Part shown: positions 6,413 to 12,941 of the stretch, piece by piece
How positions within the stretch are numbered: position 1 is the first letter of the stretch
Layout: the number at the start of each line of letters is the position of its first letter
NCBI GenBank assembly: GCA_020430005.1
Contig: JAGQKQ010000029.1
Coordinates: 1-13,472, forward strand
Length of the DNA stretch: 13,472 nucleotides
Direction of reading: 5' to 3'
DNA from: Candidatus Omnitrophota bacterium
Lineage (GTDB): Bacteria > Omnitrophota > Gorgyraeia > Zapsychrales > Zapsychraceae
Made by a program: the position numbers and the translations under genes
The notes under the pieces: generated by a model
The model's input: the letters and a program-made list of their open reading frames with translations, nothing else
Told to the model about the DNA's origin: nothing
Databases searched by the model: none

Positions 6413-6880
6413 ATGAATAGTCAAAAAATTACGGTCTCAGTTATTGGCGGGCATGATATAAACGATGAAGTGGAGGAGTTAGCCCACAATGTTGGCTTTA
6501 TAATAGGAAAAATGGAGTGTGTTCTGATTTGCGGTGGTCTTTCCGGGGTTATGGAGGCGGCTGCCAGAGGAGCTAAAGAGGCCGGAGGACTGACAATCGG
6601 CCTGCTTCCGGGCAAAGATAAGGCCGATGCCAACCCTTATATTGATATCGCACTACCAACAACCATCGGTTATGCCCGTAATGCAATGGTTGCGGCTTCG
6701 GGAGATGTGATTATTGCCCTTCCCGGAAGTTTTGGGACGTCATCTGAAATTTCCTATGCCAATGTTTACGGCCGCCCGGTGATTGATTTTGGTGGTTGGG
6801 ATGTTTTGGGAACAATCAAAGTGGAGACTTTGAAAGAACTGGAAGAAAAGCTTCAGGAGTTAATAAAGGATTTGCGTTAA
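6413..6880 (+). CDS. TIGR00725/LOG-family (lysine decarboxylase-like fold) protein
   Basis: The product is 155 residues with a Rossmann-type fold of the LOG/DprA-like superfamily. It has GGLSGVMEAAARGA (41-54), the Arg89-Asn90 pair, and PGSFGTSSE (104-112), which stands for the PGGxGTxxE nucleotide-binding motif. The second glycine is replaced by serine, but the Arg and Glu linked to catalysis in cytokinin-activating LOG enzymes are kept. The size and motif spacing fit the short TIGR00725 group, whose physiological role is not established, so I do not call it a phosphoribohydrolase. It is the first gene after the pyrC terminator and is followed by mutM after 34 bases, so the two are probably co-transcribed. 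Confidence 0.8.
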   Translation: MNSQKITVSVIGGHDINDEVEELAHNVGFIIGKMECVLICGGLSGVMEAAARGAKEAGGLTIGLLPGKDKADANPYIDIALPTTIGYARNAMVAASGDVIIALPGSFGTSSEISYANVYGRPVIDFGGWDVLGTIKVETLKELEEKLQELIKDLR

Positions 6881-6914
6881 TGGAACGTTTTTTAAGCCAA
6901 GCGGGGAGTTTAGA

Positions 6915-7739
6915 ATGCCGGAACTGCCGGAAGTGGAAACAATCGCCAGAGATTTGGAACAAAAGATAATAGGACTTACTATCACGGGTGTTGATATTTA
7001 CGACACCCGTGTTCTTTTTGGGCTTTCTAAAGAAAAATTTACCCGCCGGCTTAGAGGCCAGACCGTTACCCGTGTTTATCGTAGAGGCAAGGCGGTTGTC
7101 CTGGACTTTGCTGATGGAACATATCTGATTGTTCAGGTCAAAATGACCGGACACCTGATTTATGGCCGGCATCTTCGACAAACCAAAAATTTAAAAGACA
7201 CAAAAGTTGTCTTCCATCTTTCCAACAATGTTTATTTAAACTATAATGATCAAAGATTATTCGGATGGCTGATTTATACCGATAACCTGGATACTGTCGG
7301 GTATTTTAAAAATATCGGTATTGATCCTGTGAATGATACTTTTAAAGTGGAATGGCTGACGGACGAATTAAAAAAGCGGACGGCTCCAATCAAACCGCTG
7401 TTGATGAATCAGAACTTTTTGGCCGGGATTGGCAATATTTACGCTTCGGAAATTTTATATCGTTCGAAAATTCATCCTCAAAAGTCGTCCAAAACGCTTA
7501 GCATTGATGAAGTTAGGCGTCTGCATAAGGTAACGACAAAGGTTTTGAAGGAGGCCATTGCCCTGCGCGGGACATCTATGCGCAATTATCGTGATTCCGA
7601 CGGAAAAAAGGGAAACTATATGAACAGGATCAAGGTTTACGGCAGGGAGGGCCGGGAGTGTTTTATTTGCCGTACACCGGTGAAACGTATTGTGCAAACC
7701 GGGCGCAGTACATTTTTTTGTGAGAAATGCCAAACTTAA
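6915..7739 (+). CDS. mutM: Formamidopyrimidine-DNA glycosylase (Fpg/MutM)
   Basis: This base-excision repair enzyme removes 8-oxoguanine and formamidopyrimidines and nicks the abasic site. It begins MPELPEVETI, giving the catalytic Pro2 and Glu3 after Met removal. Lys59 in RRGKAVVLDF and MTGHLI (77-82) are the expected active-site blocks. The helix-two-turn-helix region contains NQNFLAGIGNIYASEILY. The C-terminal zinc finger has Cys249, Cys252, Cys269 and Cys272, with the DNA-contacting Arg264 in GRSTFFC. The length of 274 is typical. GGGGAG (6902-6907) is the likely ribosome binding site. The gene has no functional link to its pyr and ATPase neighbours. Confidence 0.97.
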   Translation: MPELPEVETIARDLEQKIIGLTITGVDIYDTRVLFGLSKEKFTRRLRGQTVTRVYRRGKAVVLDFADGTYLIVQVKMTGHLIYGRHLRQTKNLKDTKVVFHLSNNVYLNYNDQRLFGWLIYTDNLDTVGYFKNIGIDPVNDTFKVEWLTDELKKRTAPIKPLLMNQNFLAGIGNIYASEILYRSKIHPQKSSKTLSIDEVRRLHKVTTKVLKEAIALRGTSMRNYRDSDGKKGNYMNRIKVYGREGRECFICRTPVKRIVQTGRSTFFCEKCQT

Positions 7740-7865
7740 AGTATCGAGAAAAAAACGGGCAACGGTTGCGCGGCTCGAAACGTAAAACGTACTACGTTAA
7801 TCGTTACATAATCGAAAGACGAACACCGTTTCCAGTTACGTAACCGAATAACCACAATTCATTAC
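7740..7865 (+). repeat. 7-base periodic spacer element B (mutM to methyltransferase-like gene)
   Basis: CG dinucleotides recur exactly every 7 bases at 7781, 7788, 7795 and 7802, again at 7813, 7820 and 7827, and at 7756 and 7763. Words resemble CGTAAAA and CGTTAAT. Short palindromes are embedded: AACGTA-C-TACGTT (7786-7798) and GTTACGTAAC (7835-7844). A single long hairpin is less clear than in the other spacers. It ends just before the ribosome binding site GAGGA (7866-7870). Confidence 0.5.
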
Positions 7866-7878
7866 GAGGATTTATAAC

Positions 7879-8553
7879 GTGAAAAAACGTATCAAAATCG
7901 ATAGTGCTTTATTATCCATCATTATTATCTTTACAGGCGTTCTTTATATTTTTAAAGGACTGTATTGGCAATCTCTATTAGTTGATAATATCAAAGATTG
8001 CTTTGGTCTGGTCCTGATTTTAAAGGGAAGTTTTCTTCGCATGTCGGGGCGCGGTCATAAAAAAGCTCATTCCAAACGGAGTGAGAGTTTAGTAACGAGC
8101 GGTCCATATACCTTAACACGCAACCCAATGTATTTAGGAAGTTTTCTTCTGGGGTGCGGTTTTGTGCTGCTGGTTTGGCCGTTATGGTTATTACCTGTGT
8201 TCGCGTGGTTGTTTTATGTGCGGTTTAACAAACAAATGATTAAGGAAGAAGAATTTTTGACTAAGTCTTTTGGTGAGACCTATAAAACTTATTGCCGGAA
8301 AGTACCCCGATTATTCCCCAAGATATCCAAGATGTTAAAGGCAAAAACACGTGAGGTTTTTAATTTCGATGAAATGTTCAGCACGAAAGAGTCCCGCAAT
8401 TTATGGACATGGCCGTTACTTGCTTTTGTTCTGGAGTCTTTACAAGAAATCTTAATCTTCGGCGGGACAAATTTGGTTCGCACGCTGTTGTTATTCATTA
8501 TTACATTTTGTGTTTATCTCTGTGTATTTATGGTTTCGTATCAAAAAAACTAG
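7879..8553 (+). CDS. Isoprenylcysteine carboxyl methyltransferase-like integral membrane protein
   Basis: The product has 224 residues. The start is a GTG with GAGGA 8 bases upstream. Two N-terminal membrane segments (about 10-28 and 38-53) precede the family signature GPYTLTRNPMYLG (about 75-87), a hydrophobic stretch (about 85-115), and a conserved EEEFLTKSFGETYKTYCRKV block that binds cofactor in ICMT/PEMT-type methyltransferases. The core therefore looks like an S-adenosylmethionine-dependent membrane methyltransferase; bacterial members act on unknown small or lipid substrates. After the core, residues about 155-224 add a charged linker and two more hydrophobic segments, longer than the simplest family members. 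It lies between two heptad spacers and shows no functional link to its neighbours. Confidence 0.8.
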   Translation: MKKRIKIDSALLSIIIIFTGVLYIFKGLYWQSLLVDNIKDCFGLVLILKGSFLRMSGRGHKKAHSKRSESLVTSGPYTLTRNPMYLGSFLLGCGFVLLVWPLWLLPVFAWLFYVRFNKQMIKEEEFLTKSFGETYKTYCRKVPRLFPKISKMLKAKTREVFNFDEMFSTKESRNLWTWPLLAFVLESLQEILIFGGTNLVRTLLLFIITFCVYLCVFMVSYQKN

Positions 8554-8618
8554 ATGCTGGATTCTCGATACTAGAAGATTTTTTATTTATCAAGCATCCA
8601 GTATCCAGTATCGAGTAA
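8554..8618 (+). repeat. Heptad inverted-repeat spacer element C (upstream of pyrK)
   Basis: Left units of 7 bases begin at 8553 (GATGCTG), 8560 (GATTCTC) and 8567 (GATACTA). Right units begin at 8591 (CAAGCAT), 8598 and 8605 (CCAGTAT twice) and 8612 (CGAGTAA). The right arm read in reverse complement is again GATACTG-like, so the spacer can fold as an imperfect hairpin. It fills the whole 68-base gap, and no clear ribosome binding site for pyrK is left. Confidence 0.75.
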
Positions 8619-8621
8619 AAT

Positions 8622-9392
8622 ATGGAAAAATTACAAAATACATACAAGGTTGTTTCAAATGAGAAATTGTGTCCGCGTTTTTATCGCATGTGCATTAATG
8701 CACCGTCCATAAAGAAAAACGTTAAGCCGGGACAATTTATTCATATCCGTGTCGAAGACGGACTTCAACCTTTTTTCCGGCGGCCATTTAGTGTTTATCG
8801 TGCGGATAAGTATGTCGAAATCTTTTATGAAGTTGTCGGGCCTGGAACAGGAATTCTTGCGGAAAAGGTCAAAGGAGATGTTCTGGATATTGTCGGCCCT
8901 GTTGGGACACCGTTTGTTCTTCCGTCCGAAAAAACTAAACAGGTGGTAATGGTGGCTGGAGGGATTGGCGTGGCCCCATTTTTAATCCTTTCTGATGTAT
9001 TAAAGAAACGTAAATTGGATTTGGTATTGTTGTATGGAGGACGGACCAAAGGGCATGTTTATCCGATGAAGGAATTTAAGGCCAATGGGTGCAAGGTCAT
9101 GGTAGCAACTGATGATGGTAGTGTCGGAACAAAAGGACGGGTAACACAGCTTTTTTCTAAAATTAAAATGGATCCGGCGACGACAGAAATTTATACCTGC
9201 GGACCAAATCCGATGATGGCCGCTGTGCAGGATTTTGCAAAAAAGAATAACATTAAAGGACAGGCAGCGTGCGAAGAAGTTATGGCCTGTGCTTTAGGGG
9301 CATGTCTGGGATGTTCGATTAAAACAACATCCGGTTATAAAACGGTTTGTTATGATGGTCCGGTGTTTGATTTGGCGGAAGTTATTTTTTAA
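8622..9392 (+). CDS. pyrK: Dihydroorotate dehydrogenase electron transfer subunit PyrK
   Basis: PyrK passes electrons from PyrD (class 1B) to NAD+ through FAD and a [2Fe-2S] cluster in a PyrD2-PyrK2 complex. The 256 residues show a ferredoxin-reductase layout. The FAD motif RRPFS is at 53-57, the NAD-binding AGGIGVAPF at 112-120 and YTCGPNPMM at 191-199. The C-terminal cluster loop has Cys223, Cys228, Cys231 and Cys243 with the usual spacing, followed by YDGPVF. The partner pyrD lies two genes downstream, separated by a small TauE-like gene. The ribosome binding site is weak, because the heptad spacer runs up to the start. Confidence 0.96.
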   Translation: MEKLQNTYKVVSNEKLCPRFYRMCINAPSIKKNVKPGQFIHIRVEDGLQPFFRRPFSVYRADKYVEIFYEVVGPGTGILAEKVKGDVLDIVGPVGTPFVLPSEKTKQVVMVAGGIGVAPFLILSDVLKKRKLDLVLLYGGRTKGHVYPMKEFKANGCKVMVATDDGSVGTKGRVTQLFSKIKMDPATTEIYTCGPNPMMAAVQDFAKKNNIKGQAACEEVMACALGACLGCSIKTTSGYKTVCYDGPVFDLAEVIF

Positions 9393-9457
9393 GTGGTCCG
9401 TGTTCTGTGCTCTGTGATCCGCAGTTATCAGATCACTGACCACAGATAACAGATCAC
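9393..9457 (+). repeat. Heptad inverted-repeat spacer element D (pyrK-tauE)
   Basis: The whole 65-base gap divides into 7-base units. Left units begin at 9393 (GTGGTCC), 9400 (GTGTTCT), 9407 (GTGCTCT) and 9414 (GTGATCC). Right units begin at 9428 (TCAGATC), 9435 (ACTGACC), 9442 (ACAGATA) and 9449 (ACAGATC). The right arm in reverse complement reads GATCTGT-like units, matching the left arm in register at about 5 of 7 bases per unit. It runs into the first possible start codon of the next gene. Confidence 0.8.
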
Positions 9458-9823
9458 GTGAATATTATGTCCATACTCTCATATATCTTAGTTGGCCTTG
9501 TGGCTGGTATCTGTGGTGGAGCTTTGGGAATCGGCGGGGGAACCATAATGGTTCCGGCGCTGGTACTGTTATTCGGTTTAACCCAGCATCAGGCCCAGGG
9601 AACCGCACTGGCGGTTATGCTTCCTCCTATTTTTATTCTGGCGGTATTGAGATATTACTATGCCGGAAATGTGAAAGTACAAATGGCGATTTGGATTGCC
9701 GTCGGGTTTATTGTTGGCGCCTTAATAGGAGCTAATGCCGCTCAAAGCATTCCGGCGGGTCCGCTGAAAAAAATATTCGGTGCGGTCTTGGTGTTGGTCG
9801 GTTTGAAAATGTTATGGAAATGA
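9458..9823 (+). CDS. Half-length TauE/SafE-family membrane protein
   Basis: The product is 121 residues with about four hydrophobic segments. It carries the family's glycine-rich N-terminal motif GGALGIGGGTIMVPALVLL (residues 20-38) and HQAQGTALAVM. Full-size TauE/SafE anion exporters have two such halves and about 240-270 residues; this has one, so it may work as a homodimer. The substrate is unknown; sulfur-containing anions are usual for the family. The start is either GTG at 9458, which abuts the heptad repeat, or ATG at 9467; neither has a visible Shine-Dalgarno, so translation may couple to pyrK. It sits between pyrK and pyrD, but I see no pyrimidine-related feature in it. Confidence 0.8.
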   Translation: MNIMSILSYILVGLVAGICGGALGIGGGTIMVPALVLLFGLTQHQAQGTALAVMLPPIFILAVLRYYYAGNVKVQMAIWIAVGFIVGALIGANAAQSIPAGPLKKIFGAVLVLVGLKMLWK

Positions 9824-9907
9824 ACTTGATGCTCGATTCTTGATACGGGATACTCGAAAAACTAAAAACGGCAAGTATCGATGATCTAGCATCCAGTATC
9901 GTGTATC
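9824..9907 (+). repeat. Heptad inverted-repeat spacer element E (tauE-pyrD)
   Basis: Left 7-base units begin at 9824 (ACTTGAT), 9831 (GCTCGAT), 9838 (TCTTGAT), 9845 (ACGGGAT) and 9852 (ACTCGAA). Right units begin at 9873 (AAGTATC), 9880 (GATGATC), 9887 (TAGCATC), 9894 (CAGTATC) and 9901 (GTGTATC). The right arm reverse-complements to GATACTN-like units, the same word as in element C (8554-8618). The loop is AT-rich (about 9859-9872). Confidence 0.8.
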
Positions 9908-9925
9908 TATAAAGTAAATATAATT

Positions 9926-10831
9926 ATGAAATTATCTGTAAAAATAGGTAACGCAATATTTCAAAATCCGGTGACGGTGGCCTCGGGCACGTTTCCTCAT
10001 GCGGAAAAGTATTACAGTTTGGAGGAAGTGCAGTCGCTAGGCGCGATTGTTCCAAAAACCGTAACGCTTTTTGCCCAGGAAGGAAACCCGCCGGTACGCA
10101 TTGTCGAAACCCCATCGGGAATGTTAAACGCGATTGGTATAGAAAATCCGGGCGCTGATGGGTTCATTGCTAAAAAACTTCCACCGCTACAAAAAACAGG
10201 TGTTCCTTTAATTATCAGTGTGCTGGGACATAATGAAGAACAATTTATTAAGTTGACCGAAAAATTTAACGCCGCTAAAGGAATCAGCGCGCTCGAGCTC
10301 AATTTGTCCTGTCCTAATCTTGGACATAAGGTTTTGGTTGCCCAAGATCCAAAAGCAACAGAACGGATTGTCAAAACTGTTAAAGCAATTTCCAAATATC
10401 CGGTATTAGCCAAATTATCACCGGATGTCACCGACATTCGGGATATCGCCCAGGCGGCGGAAGCGGGCGGCGCGGATGGAATCAGTATGATTAATACTTT
10501 TACCGGTATGGTGATCGACATTCAAAAACGCCGTTCTGTAATTGGGAATTTTACCGGAGGTCTAAGTGGCCCGGCCATCCGTCCGATTGCCGTCCGCATG
10601 GTCCATCAGGTTTACCAAACCGTGAAGATTCCGATTATTGCTATGGGCGGAATTATGAATGCCGAAGATGCTCTACAGTTTATTATTGCCGGGGCGACAA
10701 TGGTTTCTGTGGGAACGGCAAATTTTATTAATCCGAGGGCGCCGTTAGATGTTCTCAACGGCATTAAAGAATATATGAAGCAGCAAAAGGTTAAAGATAT
10801 CAGAGACTTAACAGGAATTCTGGAAAAATAG
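9926..10831 (+). CDS. pyrD: Dihydroorotate dehydrogenase class 1B, catalytic subunit
   Basis: PyrD oxidises dihydroorotate to orotate using FMN. The product is a 301-residue TIM barrel. PKT (43-45) and LNAIGIENPG (67-76) form the FMN and substrate site. NLSCPN (126-131) carries the catalytic Cys129, and a cysteine base is the mark of class 1 enzymes. LAKLSPDV (161-168), GGLSGPAIRP (211-220) and the phosphate-binding MGGIMNAEDA (240-249) with SVGTANF follow. A nearby pyrK supports class 1B, with NAD+ as electron acceptor. The ribosome binding site is weak. pyrF begins 3 bases after the stop, so the two are co-translated. Confidence 0.97.
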   Translation: MKLSVKIGNAIFQNPVTVASGTFPHAEKYYSLEEVQSLGAIVPKTVTLFAQEGNPPVRIVETPSGMLNAIGIENPGADGFIAKKLPPLQKTGVPLIISVLGHNEEQFIKLTEKFNAAKGISALELNLSCPNLGHKVLVAQDPKATERIVKTVKAISKYPVLAKLSPDVTDIRDIAQAAEAGGADGISMINTFTGMVIDIQKRRSVIGNFTGGLSGPAIRPIAVRMVHQVYQTVKIPIIAMGGIMNAEDALQFIIAGATMVSVGTANFINPRAPLDVLNGIKEYMKQQKVKDIRDLTGILEK

Positions 10832-10834
10832 TGT

Positions 10835-11587
10835 ATGAATGATCCCAAAGACAAATTGATTGTGGCTCTGGATGTGGAAACGTTTGAAGAGGCCCGCGCG
10901 TTGATAGACACGTTGGGTGATACGGTCTCTATATATAAGGTAGGGAGCCAATTGTTTACAGCTTTGGGTCCGGTGGTGATCCGCCATTTGATTGCCCGCG
11001 GCAAAAAAGTCTTTCTCGACCTTAAATTTCATGATATTCCCAATACGGTAGCCAACGCCGTTACTTCCGCGGTGGCCTTAAATGAAAATCTTCACGAAAT
11101 CATTGCAAAGCCACAGGAAACGGGTAATAATACAGGAAGTTTATTTATGATGACGGTACATACTGTTGGCGGGTCTGAAATGTTACAGCGCGCTTCTGAA
11201 GCAGCTTTCAAAAAGGCTGACAGTATTAAAGTTGTGAAACCTTTAATTGTTGGCATTACGGTCTTGACAAGCGATGCTAAAACGGATAACATAGCCGATA
11301 TTGTTTTAGAAAGAGCCCGCCTAGCAAAAGAATCCGGTTTAGATGGTGTTGTCGCTTCCAGTCAAGAAGCATCCTTAATTCGAAAAGAATTAGGGGAGGA
11401 CTTTACTATCGTTACGCCGGGAATACGTCCGGCGGGAGCCGAGGTGGGTGATCAAAAACGTGTCACAACACCCAAAGACGCCGTAGCCAACGGCAGCGAT
11501 TATCTCGTCGTCGGTCGACCTATCGTGAAAGCGGAAGATCCTTTAAAAGCAGCCGAGCAGATTTTAGAAGAAATCAGCGAAACATGA
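10835..11587 (+). CDS. pyrF: Orotidine 5'-phosphate decarboxylase
   Basis: PyrF makes UMP from OMP. The active-site motif DLKFHDIPNT gives Asp62, Lys64 and Asp67, preceded by ALDVE (11-15) with Asp13, and Lys35. The C-terminal phosphate-binding blocks TPGIRP and YLVVGRPI are present. At 250 residues it is a little long: between the helix ending TVANAV and the strand MMTVHTVGG there are roughly 18 extra residues (about 84-103), compared with the short loop of the E. coli enzyme. The start lies 3 bases after the pyrD stop with no separate strong ribosome binding site, suggesting coupling. It is the last pyr gene in the window; pyrE is absent. Confidence 0.96.
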   Translation: MNDPKDKLIVALDVETFEEARALIDTLGDTVSIYKVGSQLFTALGPVVIRHLIARGKKVFLDLKFHDIPNTVANAVTSAVALNENLHEIIAKPQETGNNTGSLFMMTVHTVGGSEMLQRASEAAFKKADSIKVVKPLIVGITVLTSDAKTDNIADIVLERARLAKESGLDGVVASSQEASLIRKELGEDFTIVTPGIRPAGAEVGDQKRVTTPKDAVANGSDYLVVGRPIVKAEDPLKAAEQILEEISET

Positions 11588-11671
11588 ATATGTTAAATGT
11601 ATAAAGTAAAATGTAATAAAAGGTAATTGGAGTCCGTTTTTACTTTTAACATTTTACATTAGACAAAATAT
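11588..11671 (+). repeat. Heptad inverted-repeat spacer element F (pyrF to ATPase subunit E)
   Basis: Left 7-base units begin at 11588 (ATATGTT), 11595 (AAATGTA), 11602 (TAAAGTA) and 11609 (AAATGTA). Right units begin at 11637 (TTTTTAC), 11644 (TTTTAAC), 11651 (ATTTTAC) and 11658 (ATTAGAC). The right arm reverse-complements to GTAAAAT-like units, so the arms can pair. The ribosome binding site GGGAG (11672-11676) of the next gene follows directly. Confidence 0.75.
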
Positions 11672-11682
11672 GGGAGATAACC

Positions 11683-12282
11683 ATGTCAGGACAAGTCCAA
11701 GAACTTATCGATAAAATTAAAAATGAAGGCGTTCAATCAGCCGAACAACAGGCCGCAGAAATAAAAAAGAACGCTGAGACCGAGGCCGAACAAATCAAGG
11801 TAAAGGCACGTGAAGAAGCTGACCGCATTTTACTGGATGCCAAAAATGAAGCCAAGAAAACGCGCGAATCGGCCGAAGTCGCGCTGAAACAAGCCTCACG
11901 AGATACATTGCTTTCCCTAAAAAAGTCTATCCAGGGATTTCTGCATGAAATTATAGCAAAAGAAGTTAAGGACTCTTTAACTTCGGAACAGGTCGGAACA
12001 ATTTTAGTTCAAATTGTCGATAACATTGCCACCGGAAAAGATCAAAGTATTGAAATTGTTTTAAGTGATGCGGATAAAAACAAACTTAAAGACGGGGCAT
12101 TGGCTAAGCTGCAGAAGAAACTGAAAGACGGTTTTACGATTAAATCATCTGGCCAGATCACCAAAGGGTTTGCCATCAGCTTTGACGGTGGAAAATCAAG
12201 TTTTGAATTCACCGAAGAAAGTTTAGCCGAATACATTAGCACATTTCTCAATGATCAGCTCGCCTCTCTTATAAAGGGATAA
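11683..12282 (+). CDS. atpE: V-type ATP synthase subunit E
   Basis: Subunit E forms the peripheral stalk that holds the catalytic head of A/V-type ATPases against rotation. The 199 residues begin with a long charged helix or coiled coil (about 1-80) rich in Ala, Glu and Lys, with AEQQAAEIKKNAETEAE-like heptads, followed by a globular C-terminal domain (about 95-199) of the usual alpha/beta type. The start has GGGAG 6 bases upstream. The next genes encode a DUF2764 protein and subunit A, the order seen in chlamydial ATPase operons. The coiled-coil composition alone is not specific, so the call leans on this context. Here atpE means the V-type subunit, not F-type subunit c. Confidence 0.88.
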   Translation: MSGQVQELIDKIKNEGVQSAEQQAAEIKKNAETEAEQIKVKAREEADRILLDAKNEAKKTRESAEVALKQASRDTLLSLKKSIQGFLHEIIAKEVKDSLTSEQVGTILVQIVDNIATGKDQSIEIVLSDADKNKLKDGALAKLQKKLKDGFTIKSSGQITKGFAISFDGGKSSFEFTEESLAEYISTFLNDQLASLIKG

Positions 12283-12292
12283 ATACATTAAT

Positions 12293-12841
12293 ATGGGACG
12301 AAGTTATTATTATTTCGCGGCCAGCCTGCCGATGTTGGATTTTAACGGTAAGGCGCCGATGAGCACAGACGAGTTTTTAAACAATTGCGAAAATCTTCTG
12401 CAGGCAGCCGATTATAAACTGGTGCGCGCGGTATTATTGAATGAGGATATTACGACGGTAAATAATGCCTGTATCCGACGATGGGTGGATTTTAACCGTG
12501 CGTTTCTGAATGAGCAGGTGGTTGTCCGCGCGGAAAAGGCGGGCAAAGATCCCTTGGATTATTTAAGAGGCGGCCGGGCCTTCGAACAGAAAATGAGCGA
12601 CGTCATTCAGCAAGCTGTAAAAAACCCTAATCTGCTGGAAGGAACAAAATTATTAGACCAATTCCGATGGCAGTTTTTAGATGAATTGGCCGAGGGGCAG
12701 TACTTCAATTTGGAGTTTATTTTAATTTACGGTTTGAGATTATCCATTATGGAGAAATACGAATTGTATGCCTCTGCTCGTGGAGGAGAAATTTTTAAGG
12801 AATATCACAATATCCACGTACCGGTGTTGGAGAAAATTTAA
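12293..12841 (+). CDS. DUF2764 protein of the V-type ATPase operon
   Basis: The product has 182 residues, is mostly helical and soluble, with no signal peptide or membrane segment. It begins MGRSYYYFAASLPMLDF, typical of DUF2764 proteins, which lie between subunits E and A in chlamydial-type V-ATPase operons. Its function is not established. The conserved place in the operon and the aromatic start suggest an ATPase stalk component, perhaps taking the place of subunit C/d; this is inference. It follows subunit E after 10 bases. The AAGGG ribosome binding site (12276-12280) lies rather far (12 bases) from the ATG. Confidence 0.82.
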   Translation: MGRSYYYFAASLPMLDFNGKAPMSTDEFLNNCENLLQAADYKLVRAVLLNEDITTVNNACIRRWVDFNRAFLNEQVVVRAEKAGKDPLDYLRGGRAFEQKMSDVIQQAVKNPNLLEGTKLLDQFRWQFLDELAEGQYFNLEFILIYGLRLSIMEKYELYASARGGEIFKEYHNIHVPVLEKI

Positions 12842-12852
12842 AAATTATAAAT

Positions 12853-12922
12853 GGTGATTGGCGGTTAGTGCTGGGTGATTAAGAAATGGATGGCTAAGCA
12901 CGAATCACCAACCACAAATCAC
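12853..12922 (+). repeat. Heptad inverted-repeat spacer element G (DUF2764 to subunit A)
   Basis: Left units begin at 12854 (GTGATTG), 12861 (GCGGTTA), 12868 (GTGCTGG) and 12875 (GTGATTA). Right units begin at 12895 (TAAGCAC), 12902 (GAATCAC), 12909 (CAACCAC) and 12916 (AAATCAC). The right arm reverse-complements to GTGATTN-like units in register with the left arm. The ribosome binding site AAGGAG (12933-12938) of the next gene lies about 10 bases further on. Confidence 0.8.
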
Positions 12923-12941
12923 TTTTATATAAAAGGAGCTG

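Noticed and set aside
5972..6424. A 150-codon minus-strand ORF over the end of pyrC
   Set aside because: It lies opposite conserved pyrC coding sequence and the pyrC terminator, with no recognisable domain or ribosome binding site.
6880..6970. Possible overlapping small ORF starting at the TAATG after the LOG-like gene
   Set aside because: It is out of frame with mutM, has no ribosome binding site of its own, and runs into the well-supported mutM coding region.
8403..8618. A 71-codon plus-strand ORF overlapping the methyltransferase-like gene
   Set aside because: It lies in another frame of a gene with clear family motifs, has no good ribosome binding site, and its end is formed by the heptad spacer.
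9393..9457. Intrinsic terminator between pyrK and the TauE-like gene
   Set aside because: The hairpin is long and imperfect and is not followed by a T-run; the same form recurs in other spacers within apparent operons.
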